A stretch of DNA of 64,000 nt from Nonomuraea sp. NEAU-A123 (lineage in GTDB: Bacteria; Actinomycetota; Actinomycetes; Streptosporangiales; Streptosporangiaceae). This document shows positions 47,834 through 55,473 of the stretch, piece after piece (position 1 is the first letter of the stretch; every line of letters begins with the position of its first letter). The DNA lies in the NCBI RefSeq assembly GCF_018603905.1, contig NZ_JAHFZZ010000034.1, positions 44,430-108,429 of the forward strand, in the 5' to 3' direction. The notes beneath the pieces were generated by a model. The model had not been told where the DNA came from. It saw nothing but the letters and a program-made list of their open reading frames with translations, and ran no database searches. Made by a program: the position numbers and the translations under genes.

Positions 47834-48129
47834 CAGCGCCTCCGCTCGGTCAGTCCCATTTCGCGGGCGGCAGCGCTGTACCGTTCGACCTGGCGCAGCG
47901 ACATCCGCGTCTCGGCGGCGATCTGCTGCAGCGTCTTGCCGTTGTTGATCAGCTCTGCGACACGCTGGGCCTTGGCGAGGCTCCTCGGCGTGGCGGGGAT
48001 CCAGGCCGGCCCGGACTCGGGCCGGAGGACTCGGTATCCCGCGTTGCCGAGCGCGTCGAGGATGTCGGCGGCGTTGGGGGCGGCGGACGTGAGGGCGTCG
48101 GTGATGACCTCGGTCGCCGTGTTGCTCAT
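47833..48129 (-). CDS. Small helix-turn-helix protein
   Basis: 98 residues; AGGAGAAATACCC precedes the ATG. C-terminal HTH: SLAKAQRVAELINNGKTLQQ, IAAETRMSLRQVERYSAAAR. The N-terminal part is an acidic Ala-rich helix. Probably a transcription factor acting with WhiB directly downstream. Confidence 0.68.
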   Translation of the reverse strand: MSNTATEVITDALTSAAPNAADILDALGNAGYRVLRPESGPAWIPATPRSLAKAQRVAELINNGKTLQQIAAETRMSLRQVERYSAAAREMGLTERRR

Positions 48130-48152
48130 GGGTATTTCTCCTGTTTGTCCGC

Positions 48153-48174
48153 TTGATTGCGGTAGCGCTGTTGT
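48153..48174. repeat. Phage-wide 22-bp palindrome, copy h
   Basis: TTGATTGCG-GTAG-CGCTGTTGT; weaker arms. It lies between the stop at 48176 and the RBS of the HTH gene. Confidence 0.55.
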
Positions 48175-48175
48175 C

Positions 48176-49102
48176 TCATGCGGACTCGCGCAGCTTGCCG
48201 AGGTTGAGCTCCGCCCGAATCAGAAGGCGCTCCAGCGCTTCCCAGGTGGTACCGAGCCGTTCGGCGAGTAGTTCTCCGTCGATCTCCTGCGTTCGCGGGT
48301 TGATGGGCGGGTCGGTGGCAAGGACGAACCGGGCGTCCTCCAGGAGAGCCTGGGTGTTCCGCATGAGGCGGGCCCCTTCAAGGGTGCCCCTCTTCTTGAG
48401 CAGCCTCAGGTGGGTGTCGCATAGCAGACGCTCGTCCTTCGACCCGTTGATGCAGGTCGGGTAGGAGCAGCGGACGACGTGCCATGGCTTGGCCGCAGGG
48501 TCGTCGATCGCATCGGCCCACGCAGCCGCTGGATACCAACCGCTGGCGACGGCCTGCTTGCGCAAGGTCGTCACGACGGTCTTGCGACAGTGCGCGTACG
48601 GATCGAGCTGCATCAGCTCGTCGTACGTCAGCCGGAGCAAGCGGGCAGTTCGCAGGACGACCGTAGTTCTCTCACCGCGCCGAAGCTGCTTGAGACCATC
48701 CCAGGCAGCGCCCATCTGGTCGGCCACGTACCGCACGGGCCACCCCTCAACCGACAGCGCACGCATCCGCCGCATAGACCCGGTCGCGTTGACCAGGTAG
48801 TTGTCCGGCAGGTCGTCCACGGTGACGGTGAGAAGCGCTTCGACTGTGCACGCCCCGACCCGAGCCGGTGGTGGAAGCTGTCGGGTGGCACTACCTACGA
48901 CGAGGTGCCTGACCGTAGTGTGCGACACCCCTGCGAGTTCGGCGATTGCCTCGTAGCTAACCAGCCAGATCCTGTGCAGTTCCCGGACGTGCTGGCGTGC
49001 CTCCTCGGCGTCGACGAGACCCTGCCAGGTGCCCGATCTTCTCCCCTTGTCGCGCTTCTGCCAGTAACGACGTCGGGCTTCGGTGTACGCGTCGCGAGTC
49101 AT
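48176..49102 (-). CDS. Phage protein with HTH domain
   Basis: 308 residues from ATG 49102 (GGAGG upstream, ATGA overlap). MTRDAYTEARRRYWQKRDKG, then an HTH (SYEAIAELAGVSHTTVRHLV), a second HTH-like part (GWPVRYVADQMGAAWDGLKQ), and CSYPTCINGSKDERLLCDTH (Cys/His pattern). Conserved type in actinophage early regions; probably a DNA-binding regulator. Confidence 0.6.
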   Translation of the reverse strand: MTRDAYTEARRRYWQKRDKGRRSGTWQGLVDAEEARQHVRELHRIWLVSYEAIAELAGVSHTTVRHLVVGSATRQLPPPARVGACTVEALLTVTVDDLPDNYLVNATGSMRRMRALSVEGWPVRYVADQMGAAWDGLKQLRRGERTTVVLRTARLLRLTYDELMQLDPYAHCRKTVVTTLRKQAVASGWYPAAAWADAIDDPAAKPWHVVRCSYPTCINGSKDERLLCDTHLRLLKKRGTLEGARLMRNTQALLEDARFVLATDPPINPRTQEIDGELLAERLGTTWEALERLLIRAELNLGKLRESA

Positions 49103-49659
49103 CGAGCGACCTCCGGCCACGTCAGCTTGTCGAGCGCTGCGCGGTGCGTCTTCGGCATGTCCGCGAGCGAGTGCCCGAGGTGGTCGGCGCCGAGCGCGGC
49201 CAGCGTTGCGGCGTCGGCCTGGTTGTGGTCACCCCCGGTGTGGAAGATCGGCAGGCGGCGGGCGATCGAATCGACGATCTCGCCCTTGCTGCCGCTGCCC
49301 TTGCCGAGCGCGTACGTCTTGAGCGTGGCCTGCGGCACCTCGACGATGGGCACTCCGGCGTCCGCGATGATGCCCATCGTCCGGTAGTACAGGTACGACC
49401 GCTCACCGACGCCGCCACGACCACCGTCCTGCCGGTTGAACACCAGCTTCTCGACCAGGACGAGATGGGCCTTCTCGGCGTTGGTAAGCACGATGATGCG
49501 ACTGGCCAGGTCGTTGAGCGTCCGGTACTTGGTGCGCAGCGGCATGTTGGTGATGCCTTCGCGTCCGACCTTCTCGCACCAGCCGACGCCATTGGCCATG
49601 CCAGTTGCGGTGAGGGAGAGGTCGAGGCCGACGATGTGGAAGGGGGTCACGGTTGCCAT
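49099..49659 (-). CDS. RuvC-like Holliday junction resolvase
   Basis: 186 residues. RNase H fold with acidic residues at HIVGLDLSLTATG (Asp13), LVLVEKLVFN (Glu about 70) and HNQADAATLAALGADHLG (two Asp). It would cut branched DNA before packaging, like other phage RuvC homologues. Located in the recombination/replication operon. Confidence 0.8.
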   Translation of the reverse strand: MATVTPFHIVGLDLSLTATGMANGVGWCEKVGREGITNMPLRTKYRTLNDLASRIIVLTNAEKAHLVLVEKLVFNRQDGGRGGVGERSYLYYRTMGIIADAGVPIVEVPQATLKTYALGKGSGSKGEIVDSIARRLPIFHTGGDHNQADAATLAALGADHLGHSLADMPKTHRAALDKLTWPEVAR

Positions 49660-49880
49660 TCCTTCGGGGTTCTGAGGACTTTGTGCAGGTCGTGGTCAAG
49701 GTAGAAGTCGGACCAGAGGGCCGGGTCTTTGGCGACCTGCTCGGCCGGCCGGGCGGCCCGGTGGTCGCGGTTGCTGCGAGAGCGTCGCCGCTCAGCGCGC
49801 CGAGCGAGCAGCGCCAGGACGAGCACCCCGGCGGCGGCCAGCACACAGAGCGCGCCGATCGCCGCCAGGATGTCTTTCAC
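49647..49880 (-). CDS. Small single-span membrane protein
   Basis: 77 residues from GTG 49880 (GTGA overlap). MKDILAAIGALCVLAAAGVL is a membrane span, followed by basic residues and a soluble tail ending FYLDHDLHKVLRTPKEWQP. No family known. One of three consecutive membrane-protein genes. Confidence 0.55.
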   Translation of the reverse strand: MKDILAAIGALCVLAAAGVLVLALLARRAERRRSRSNRDHRAARPAEQVAKDPALWSDFYLDHDLHKVLRTPKEWQP

Positions 49881-50260
49881 GCGGTGCCGTCTGCGCGGGC
49901 GTCGAGCTGGGCGCGGAGCGCGGTCTTCTCCGCCGCGGTGGCGAGCAGGTCACGCTCGGCCGACTCGGCCCGCTGCGCCACAGCAGTCAGCTCCTCGTTC
50001 AGCTTGTACGCCAGCTCGGACGCGGCTTCGTACTGGGAGCGCAGGGCGTTCATCTCGGTCTCGATGTCGCGTCGCATCATCTCGGCACCAACGATCAGGC
50101 CGAGCAGGATGCCAACGAACATGCAGACGACGGCGATGACGAGCGCCCACATCCCGCCGAAGACGATCAGGCCGCCGAAGAACGCGATGCTCACGCCGAG
50201 CACGAAGTACTTCTGGTACGGCTCGACCTTCTCGACGGCGATCTCGAGCTTGGGCTTCAC
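49877..50260 (-). CDS. Two-span membrane protein with coiled coil
   Basis: 127 residues from GTG 50260 (GTGA overlap). KYFVLGVSIAFFGGLIVFGG and MWALVIAVVCMFVGILLGLI are membrane spans, followed by a long coiled coil (RRDIETEMNALRSQYEAASE ... AAEKTALRAQLDAR). No enzymatic motif. Function unknown. Confidence 0.58.
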   Translation of the reverse strand: MKPKLEIAVEKVEPYQKYFVLGVSIAFFGGLIVFGGMWALVIAVVCMFVGILLGLIVGAEMMRRDIETEMNALRSQYEAASELAYKLNEELTAVAQRAESAERDLLATAAEKTALRAQLDARADGTA

Positions 50261-50616
50261 TTCGTGGCCTCCCCTTCGATGCTGAGGATGTTGGGGTAGG
50301 ACGAGGTGGCGGGGACGCGCCAGCCGTTGACCTTGATGCGGTAGGTGCGGCCTTCCTTCAGCTCGCCGTACAGCGTGGAGGAGTCGAATTTGAGGGATAG
50401 CCAGGCGTCGGTGTTTTCGTACACGTCGCCGTCGCGGTCCCAAACGAGGTAGCGGCACGACTTGGAGCTGTCACAGACCCGCTCCTTGTCCTCGATGGTG
50501 ATCGTCTCGACGCGGGCGGTGGAGAGCTTGAACAGGCCGACTGCGAGGAAGATAAGCGCGCCGAGAACGAGAACGCCGCAGCCCCACAGACCGGTGTTGT
50601 CGTTGTAGCGGTTCAT
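50257..50616 (-). CDS. DUF1523-like membrane-anchored protein
   Basis: 119 residues from ATG 50616 (ATGA overlap). N-terminal span (GCGVLVLGALIFLAVGLFKL), then CDSSKSCRYLVWDRDGDVYE, NTDAWLSLKFDSSTLYGELK and YRIKVNGWRVPATSSYPNIL. The Y-G-x-L ... Y-R-x-K-V-x-G-W-R-V-P pattern is that of DUF1523 proteins, found in many phages and of unknown function. Faces outward. Confidence 0.68.
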   Translation of the reverse strand: MNRYNDNTGLWGCGVLVLGALIFLAVGLFKLSTARVETITIEDKERVCDSSKSCRYLVWDRDGDVYENTDAWLSLKFDSSTLYGELKEGRTYRIKVNGWRVPATSSYPNILSIEGEATK

Positions 50617-50996
50617 CGGCCACCGCCCTGGAGAGCGGCGTCGATGCGCGCCTGCTGGTCGACGGGGACGTGCGGCCGCGTCATCTCGGCGATGAGCTGA
50701 GTCGCGGGCCGGCCCGCGAAGCTCTCCCCCTCGGCCGGCTTGTCCGCGCGGAGCTTGTCCACGGTGGAGGGCGGGATCTCGATGCCCTGCTCGCGGAGCG
50801 CGGTGACGAGGGATTCGACGTCGGGCAGCTCGCATGGGGTGTATCCGATCCAGAAAACCTCCACGTCCTCCTCGTCGATGGAGGCGGGAGGGTCGAACGC
50901 CGTGGCCCAGTAGGTGTTGCAGGGGGCGTCCCAGCCGACCTTGGTGACGCGGCTCTCGGGTGAGTCGGGCGGGTTGGGGATGGTGTAGCTGCTCAT
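50613..50996 (-). CDS. Phage protein of unknown function
   Basis: 127 residues. IPNPPDSPESRVTKVGWDAP, CNTYWATAFDPPASIDEEDV and a C-terminal helical half. Similar small proteins occur in streptomycete phages, but no function is known. Confidence 0.52.
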   Translation of the reverse strand: MSSYTIPNPPDSPESRVTKVGWDAPCNTYWATAFDPPASIDEEDVEVFWIGYTPCELPDVESLVTALREQGIEIPPSTVDKLRADKPAEGESFAGRPATQLIAEMTRPHVPVDQQARIDAALQGGGR

Positions 50997-51045
50997 GACT
51001 TCCTTAGTGGTCGGTGTCGGCGCGGGCCTGGAGGACCGCGAGGGA

Positions 51046-51300
51046 TCAGGTGGTGGCGTTCTCGCGGGCGTACTGGTCGGCGTCGAGCTTCTGCAGCGCG
51101 GCCACGATGTCCCCGCGCCAGCCGACGACAGCGCCGGACAACCGGTCAGCGATCTGCAGGGCCTCCAGCAGACGGCCCTTGTCGTTGAGCGCGGCGGGGT
51201 AGCGGCGGTTGCCCATCGCGAGGACGGTTTCCTCGGCGGTCAGTCGGTGTTCGATCGTGGCGGGGGTGACGTCGTTGTACTCGACGGTGATGGTCTTCAT
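51046..51300 (-). CDS. 84-residue phage protein
   Basis: AAGGAG precedes the ATG. MKTITVEYNDVTPATIEHRL, TAEETVLAMGNRRYPAALND, and a helical C-terminus. No known family. Confidence 0.55.
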   Translation of the reverse strand: MKTITVEYNDVTPATIEHRLTAEETVLAMGNRRYPAALNDKGRLLEALQIADRLSGAVVGWRGDIVAALQKLDADQYARENATT

Positions 51301-51360
51301 GGGGCGCTCCTTGAGAGGCGGGCCCGGCGTCGGCAGTGCGCGACGCCGGGCCGGGTTTGG

Positions 51361-51783
51361 TCAGGTGAAGTAGTCGGGCTTGAGCGGGGCGTACGGGTCC
51401 TCGACCTCCTCGCCGTGCCAGGCGTTGGCGAGGCGGACGAGGACGACCCACGAGGCGTCGTGGACCGTTCGGGCCAGCGGGGTGCCGAGGTGAGCGTTCT
51501 CGGACAGGTCCTGGTGCACGTCGCGGATCCGCTCCAGGCGCTCGCGGAGCTCGTCGAGCTGGTGCCGGACGTGCTCGTAGTCCTCGCGTACTGTGGGCTC
51601 AGGCATGTACTCGACGAGCAGTCGGAACGCCTTGCAAAGCAGGCAATTGCGGCGGCTTTCGCACGCTCCCGCGTGGTGCGCGATCTCCGCGAAGATGGCG
51701 GTTCGCCGCTCGCGCTCGCGCTTGAGGCGGGCGAGCCGGTCAGCGCGGAGCGCTGACCGCTGGTCGTTGGTCAGCGGTATCAC
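51361..51783 (-). CDS. Phage protein with long helix
   Basis: 140 residues from GTG 51783 (GTGA overlap with the directionality-factor-like gene). Charged helices (RLARLKRERERRTAIFAEIA, VREDYEHVRHQLDELRERLE) and CESRRNCLLC, then a C-terminal domain ending APLKPDYFT. Unknown function. Confidence 0.52.
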   Translation of the reverse strand: MIPLTNDQRSALRADRLARLKRERERRTAIFAEIAHHAGACESRRNCLLCKAFRLLVEYMPEPTVREDYEHVRHQLDELRERLERIRDVHQDLSENAHLGTPLARTVHDASWVVLVRLANAWHGEEVEDPYAPLKPDYFT

Positions 51784-53498
51784 TGGCCACCGCCCGGGGT
51801 GACGTCGCTGTTGGTGAGCTTCTGGAGGAAGGCGGCGAGGTCTGCGTTGGTGGCCTCGGCGACCGGCTTCTTCATGTGCTGCTCGAACGTGGCGGAAAGC
51901 TGCTGGTTGTTGCCGTCGAGGTCGGACCAGACGTTGACGATGCGCTGCTGCATGTCCTTGCGGCGGGCGGCGGCCTGCTGCATCAGCAGTTTGACCCCGG
52001 TGTCCACCCGCTCGGCGTTGAGCTCCTTCGTCGAGGTGACGGCGACGCCCAGGTGCTCGGTGATCCACGCGAACCGGGCCTCGTCGTTCTTTGCGGCCGA
52101 ACCCTTGCCGGTGTGGATGGTGACGCCGGCCTCGCCGAGCCAGATGCCGAGGTCGCGCAGCGCCTTGGCGGTGGGCTTTGGCTCGTCCTCGACGATCACC
52201 GCGTCCACGATGTCCTCGCCGCCGTCGGCCGCCGCGGTGCTCTGCTCGCGGGCGGCCTTGAGGAGCGCGTCGGCGCGTTCGGACGCCTTGCGCGGTTCGT
52301 CCGCGATCGGGCCCGCCGCGGGCTGGCCGAGGTCGTCGGCGAACTCCTGGAGGTGCTGCAGGGTCGCGGCCTTCATGGTCGTGCCGGTGCGGTCGCGGAA
52401 CTCGGTGTGGAGCTGGCTCGTCGTGCCTGCCCACGCGGTCATGATGTGCTGGCGGATCCGATCCGCTTCGGGGTCGCTCGGCGCTGGCGGCTTCTCCAAC
52501 CACTCCTGCGGGTAGCCGCCGGGCGGCGGGGTGTGCGGGGGTTCCTCCTCGTGCGTGGGCTCGTCGGGCTCAGGGGCGGCCGGGGCGGCCGGGCCCTGCG
52601 GTGCGCCCTTGCCCTGCTCGGGGAGGAAGGTGGCAACACGGGCCTTGGCCGCGGCCTCAACTTCCTCTCCTCGGCATTGCCAGGCGGGGTCGAGCTTGGT
52701 CGTCCTCCAGATGGCCAGGACGGCGTCGCGGTTCGGGGCTGTCTTGATCATCGTGAGGTAGTCGGTGGCGGGCGCAGCCTCGATCGCCCGCTGAGTCTCG
52801 CCACCCCGGGCCAGTTCGGCGCGGCGCGCGACCTCGCCCGACATCAGCTCGTCGAACCCGATGCCCTCGATGGTCAGGCCGGGCACCATGTACGTCGCGG
52901 CCTTGACCACGTGGTCCTTCTCGTCGAGAAACGAGCCGGTGCGCTCGGCCACGTACAGCCAGGCGTCCACGTAGGTCCCGGCGTGGGCGAGGAATTCTGC
53001 GGCGTTCGGCAGTTCGGCCGCGGCGTTGCCGCCCTTGCTGTCGAGTCGCCACAGGCCCAGGCTGCGCAGCCTCTTCAGAAAGACCCCGAGCCGCGTGTGC
53101 GGCTTGCACGGCCGCCTCTTGAGCTCAACGTCTGCGCCGCACAGGCAAGGGCCGACGAACGGGGGCTGCATCGCTACGCCGGTGCAGCGGCGGACGCACA
53201 GCTTGCCGTCCCAGAGCTCCATGTTCTGGCTCAGGCCGTTGGGCGGGACGATCACCGGGATGCGCTTCGCGTCGGTGATGACCTCGAACTGCGGGCCCTG
53301 CGGCGACTTCCACGGTCTGGCCTGCCCGCCGTACAGCTCGGCGACGCCCTGGATCATCTCCTCGGACGGGCTCGTGAACCGGAACGTCTCGATCTTGCTG
53401 GGGTACTCCTTGCCGTTCTTGCTGATCTTCTTCACGCCGAGGCGGATCCGACCGTCCTGCCAGTGGCGGCGCTGCAGTACAGAGGGGTCGATGGGCAT
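51780..53498 (-). CDS. Recombination directionality factor-like protein (phiC31 gp3 type)
   Basis: 572 residues. The first about 230 match the phiC31 gp3 family: GRIRLGVKKISKNGKEYPSK, IETFRFTSPSEEMIQGVAEL YGGQARPWKSPQGPQFEVIT, IPVIVPPNGLSQNMELWDGK, and CVRRCTGVAMQPPFVGPCLC. phiC31 gp3 binds serine integrase and switches it to attL x attR excision. The second half is a longer extension, with RQHIMTAWAGTTSQLHTEFR and helical regions, not part of classic gp3. ATG overlaps the exonuclease stop (TGATG). A role in replication or recombination has also been proposed for relatives. Confidence 0.72.
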   Translation of the reverse strand: MPIDPSVLQRRHWQDGRIRLGVKKISKNGKEYPSKIETFRFTSPSEEMIQGVAELYGGQARPWKSPQGPQFEVITDAKRIPVIVPPNGLSQNMELWDGKLCVRRCTGVAMQPPFVGPCLCGADVELKRRPCKPHTRLGVFLKRLRSLGLWRLDSKGGNAAAELPNAAEFLAHAGTYVDAWLYVAERTGSFLDEKDHVVKAATYMVPGLTIEGIGFDELMSGEVARRAELARGGETQRAIEAAPATDYLTMIKTAPNRDAVLAIWRTTKLDPAWQCRGEEVEAAAKARVATFLPEQGKGAPQGPAAPAAPEPDEPTHEEEPPHTPPPGGYPQEWLEKPPAPSDPEADRIRQHIMTAWAGTTSQLHTEFRDRTGTTMKAATLQHLQEFADDLGQPAAGPIADEPRKASERADALLKAAREQSTAAADGGEDIVDAVIVEDEPKPTAKALRDLGIWLGEAGVTIHTGKGSAAKNDEARFAWITEHLGVAVTSTKELNAERVDTGVKLLMQQAAARRKDMQQRIVNVWSDLDGNNQQLSATFEQHMKKPVAEATNADLAAFLQKLTNSDVTPGGGQ

Positions 53499-54472
53499 CA
53501 GGCGGCGTCCTTCCTGGTGGTCTTGCTCGGGGGCTGGATGGGCTTGTGACCGCGCATTTCGAGCCCGTGGACGTAGTGCGCGAGCGGGAGCAGTCCGCAG
53601 AAGGCGTCGAACGCGTCCCGATCAGCGGGCAGAGGGACGAAGCCGTACTCCGTCTCACGGAGGTTGAGGATCGCCGTCCCGGCGAACTCCGGGACCTCGA
53701 ACTCGTGGCTGTCGTCGTGGTCGTCGGTCTCGCCGTACCTGCACGACGGCGGGCACACCAGGGCGACCTCCGCGTTCCGCAGCGCTGCGAGTTGCAGCAG
53801 GTAGTCCTCGTAGACGGCGCTGGCGGGCTTGGTCAGCGAGGTCTTCATGTCGATGAGCCACAACCCGGACGGGGTGGGGATCGGGTCGGGCGGGACCGCG
53901 CGCGGCTTGAACTTCGGGATGATCGGCGACGTCGGACCGTCGAAGCGGAGGTTGGCCCAGATGTCGCTTGTGCCCCCATAGGGGATGGTGCGATTGATTA
54001 CCGTGCACTCGGCCGCCACGATGTCGCGGCGGATGTTCACTCCGAAGTCGGCGAGGAACTGCCGGTAGGAGTTGACGAACGGTTCGGCTTCCTCGTCTGG
54101 GATGTACGGGGCGCCGAGGTTGATCGCTTCGCCGATGGCGTGCACGCGGGAGCCGAGGTCGGCCTTCTTGTCCCACTGGACCCGGTACTGCGCCTTGGCC
54201 AGCTTGATGAACTCCACCATGTCGTCGGGGTCCGCAGCCGCGCGGATCGCGTCGGGGAGGTTGTCCATCAGCCAAATCGCGGTGTCCCTCGCGGCGGCGG
54301 GGGCCAGCGCCTCGATCATGTGCTGATCGATGGCGTTGGTGACCGAGATCTTCATCCGGTTCGGGTCGTCCAGGGCACACATCGGGTCGCAGTAGTAGCG
54401 GCCCGCGCTCGTCGGGACGGCGTGGCTCGGGTCGTACTCGTCGCGCTCGTCCTCGCGGATAGTGATGCTCAC
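53498..54472 (-). CDS. PD-(D/E)XK exonuclease (RecB/Cas4-like)
   Basis: 324 residues from GTG 54472 (GTGA overlap). Motifs in order: His111 (SRVHAIGEA), Glu155 (AAEC), Asp170 (GGTSDIWA), Asp208-x-Lys210 (LIDMKTS), and Gln227 (YEDYLLQLAAL). This is the RecB-type nuclease fold used by phage recombination exonucleases. No separate annealing protein is recognised; the gp3-like neighbour could take part. Confidence 0.8.
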   Translation of the reverse strand: MSITIREDERDEYDPSHAVPTSAGRYYCDPMCALDDPNRMKISVTNAIDQHMIEALAPAAARDTAIWLMDNLPDAIRAAADPDDMVEFIKLAKAQYRVQWDKKADLGSRVHAIGEAINLGAPYIPDEEAEPFVNSYRQFLADFGVNIRRDIVAAECTVINRTIPYGGTSDIWANLRFDGPTSPIIPKFKPRAVPPDPIPTPSGLWLIDMKTSLTKPASAVYEDYLLQLAALRNAEVALVCPPSCRYGETDDHDDSHEFEVPEFAGTAILNLRETEYGFVPLPADRDAFDAFCGLLPLAHYVHGLEMRGHKPIQPPSKTTRKDAA

Positions 54473-54666
54473 GCACCACCGCCGAGGTGCCCGTCATAGT
54501 CGGCCTGGCCGAACCAGCCGAATCGATACTCGTCCTCGATCATCGGGTCGAGCGCGGGCCCGCCGCGGTAGCTCGGCCAGCGCGGCGGCGGCTCGTCGTT
54601 CTTGAGAGCGCCGAGGTAGTCGGCTTGCTTCGATTCGGTAGGGGGTGCTGTGCGCGGTGGGGTCAC
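54469..54666 (-). CDS. 65-residue phage protein
   Basis: GTG 54666 overlaps the upstream stop. MTPPRTAPPTESKQADYLGA, RWPSYRGGPALDPMIEDEYR and a Gly-rich end. Unknown; reality rests on coupling and spacing. Confidence 0.48.
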   Translation of the reverse strand: MTPPRTAPPTESKQADYLGALKNDEPPPRWPSYRGGPALDPMIEDEYRFGWFGQADYDGHLGGGA

Positions 54667-54869
54667 TGGGGGTCCTCTTCGTATTCGGCGGCCAGGAGCT
54701 TTCGGCCGATCTCCTCGATGAGCTGGTAGGCGGCGTCGTGGTCGCCGAGGACGTCGACGAGCAGACGAGTGAGCGCGGACTTGGCGTCGTAGTTCCAGTG
54801 CTCGGCAGCTCTTGTGGCGATGAGCTGCACCAGGTCGTCGGGGATCGGCGCTTGAGTGGTGTTGGTCAT
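54663..54869 (-). CDS. 68-residue helical phage protein
   Basis: From ATG 54869. MTNTTQAPIPDDLVQLIATR, AAEHWNYDAKSALTRLLVDV and YQLIEEIGRKLLAAEYEEDP: helical, acidic. Follows a palindrome copy. Unknown function. Confidence 0.52.
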   Translation of the reverse strand: MTNTTQAPIPDDLVQLIATRAAEHWNYDAKSALTRLLVDVLGDHDAAYQLIEEIGRKLLAAEYEEDPQ

Positions 54870-54870
54870 G

Positions 54871-54892
54871 CTGAACGCGGCACCGCTGTTAG
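54871..54892. repeat. Phage-wide 22-bp palindrome, copy i
   Basis: CTGAACGCG-GCAC-CGCTGTTAG. It overlaps the stop codon of the 100-aa gene and lies 2 bp before the next ATG. Confidence 0.6.
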
Positions 54893-55191
54893 CGGGCTGG
54901 GACGTACTGGACGTGAACGAGAACGACCTTGGCTCCGCCGTCCTTGGTGACGGTGCGGGTGGTGGCCTGGAACGTTCCGCTTTCGTCGTTGCGGAAGCCC
55001 CTGTAGCCGTTCTTGACGGCGTTGAAGAGGCGGTTGGTGTCACGCCTGCCTTCGGGGGTGTCGGGGGTCTCCGCAATGACTGCCCACTTGCCGGGGTTCT
55101 TCTGAAGTTCGGCCGCTACGGGCTCGTACTCCTTGTTGATGCGGGTTTTGACGGGCGCTGGGTCTTCCCAGCGGATGATGCCTGCGGGCAT
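54889..55191 (-). CDS. First gene of the early operon, unknown function
   Basis: 100 residues. MPAGIIRWEDPAPVKTRINK, EYEPVAAELQKNPGKWAVIA, GRRDTNRLFNAVKNGYRGFR, and ATTRTVTKDGGAKVVLVHVQ: a small alpha/beta protein seen in actinophage early regions. Directly driven by the minus-strand promoter at 55.29-55.31 kb. Confidence 0.6.
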   Translation of the reverse strand: MPAGIIRWEDPAPVKTRINKEYEPVAAELQKNPGKWAVIAETPDTPEGRRDTNRLFNAVKNGYRGFRNDESGTFQATTRTVTKDGGAKVVLVHVQYVPAR

Positions 55192-55284
55192 GGCGATATG
55201 ACGCTCTGTGGCTTGGGGGTGGTTTTGCCGGGCTTTTTCGCCGGTGCGCTGCTTTCGGTCGCACTCGATCGAACCGACATAACG

Positions 55285-55313
55285 ACACTATCGCGTCGTG
55301 ACGCACCGTGCAA
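55285..55313 (-). promoter_or_regulatory. Early operon promoter
   Basis: Minus strand TTGCAC (55313-55308), 17-bp spacer, TAGTGT (55290-55285). The spacer carries GCGTC-AC-GACGC, so the promoter would be blocked when this operator is occupied. Confidence 0.6.
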
Positions 55314-55455
55314 CGTCTGACGCATCATTTGCGTCACCGCAGCTACCTCGCTCATGTCACAGAGAGTAATCGCTCACTTTGCGATTGCAGAGGACGCATT
55401 GACACATCAGTTGATACCGTTGCGCCAGACTCGTATGACGCATCAAATGCCGTGA
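55299..55455. promoter_or_regulatory. Cluster of TGACGCA operators at divergent promoters
   Basis: TGACGCA occurs at 55299-55305. The perfect palindrome TGACGCA-TCATT-TGCGTCA is at 55318-55336. GGACGCAT is near 55392, and TGACGCATCA reappears at 55436-55445 as part of an imperfect palindrome to 55455. The sites overlap both promoters. Confidence 0.68.
55411..55439 (+). promoter_or_regulatory. Promoter of the HTH regulator gene
   Basis: TTGATA (55411-55416), 17-bp spacer, TATGAC (55434-55439). The -10 overlaps the TGACGCATCA site at 55436, suggesting autoregulation of the downstream gene. Confidence 0.6.
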
Positions 55456-55473
55456 AGGGACACCCGACTCGCC

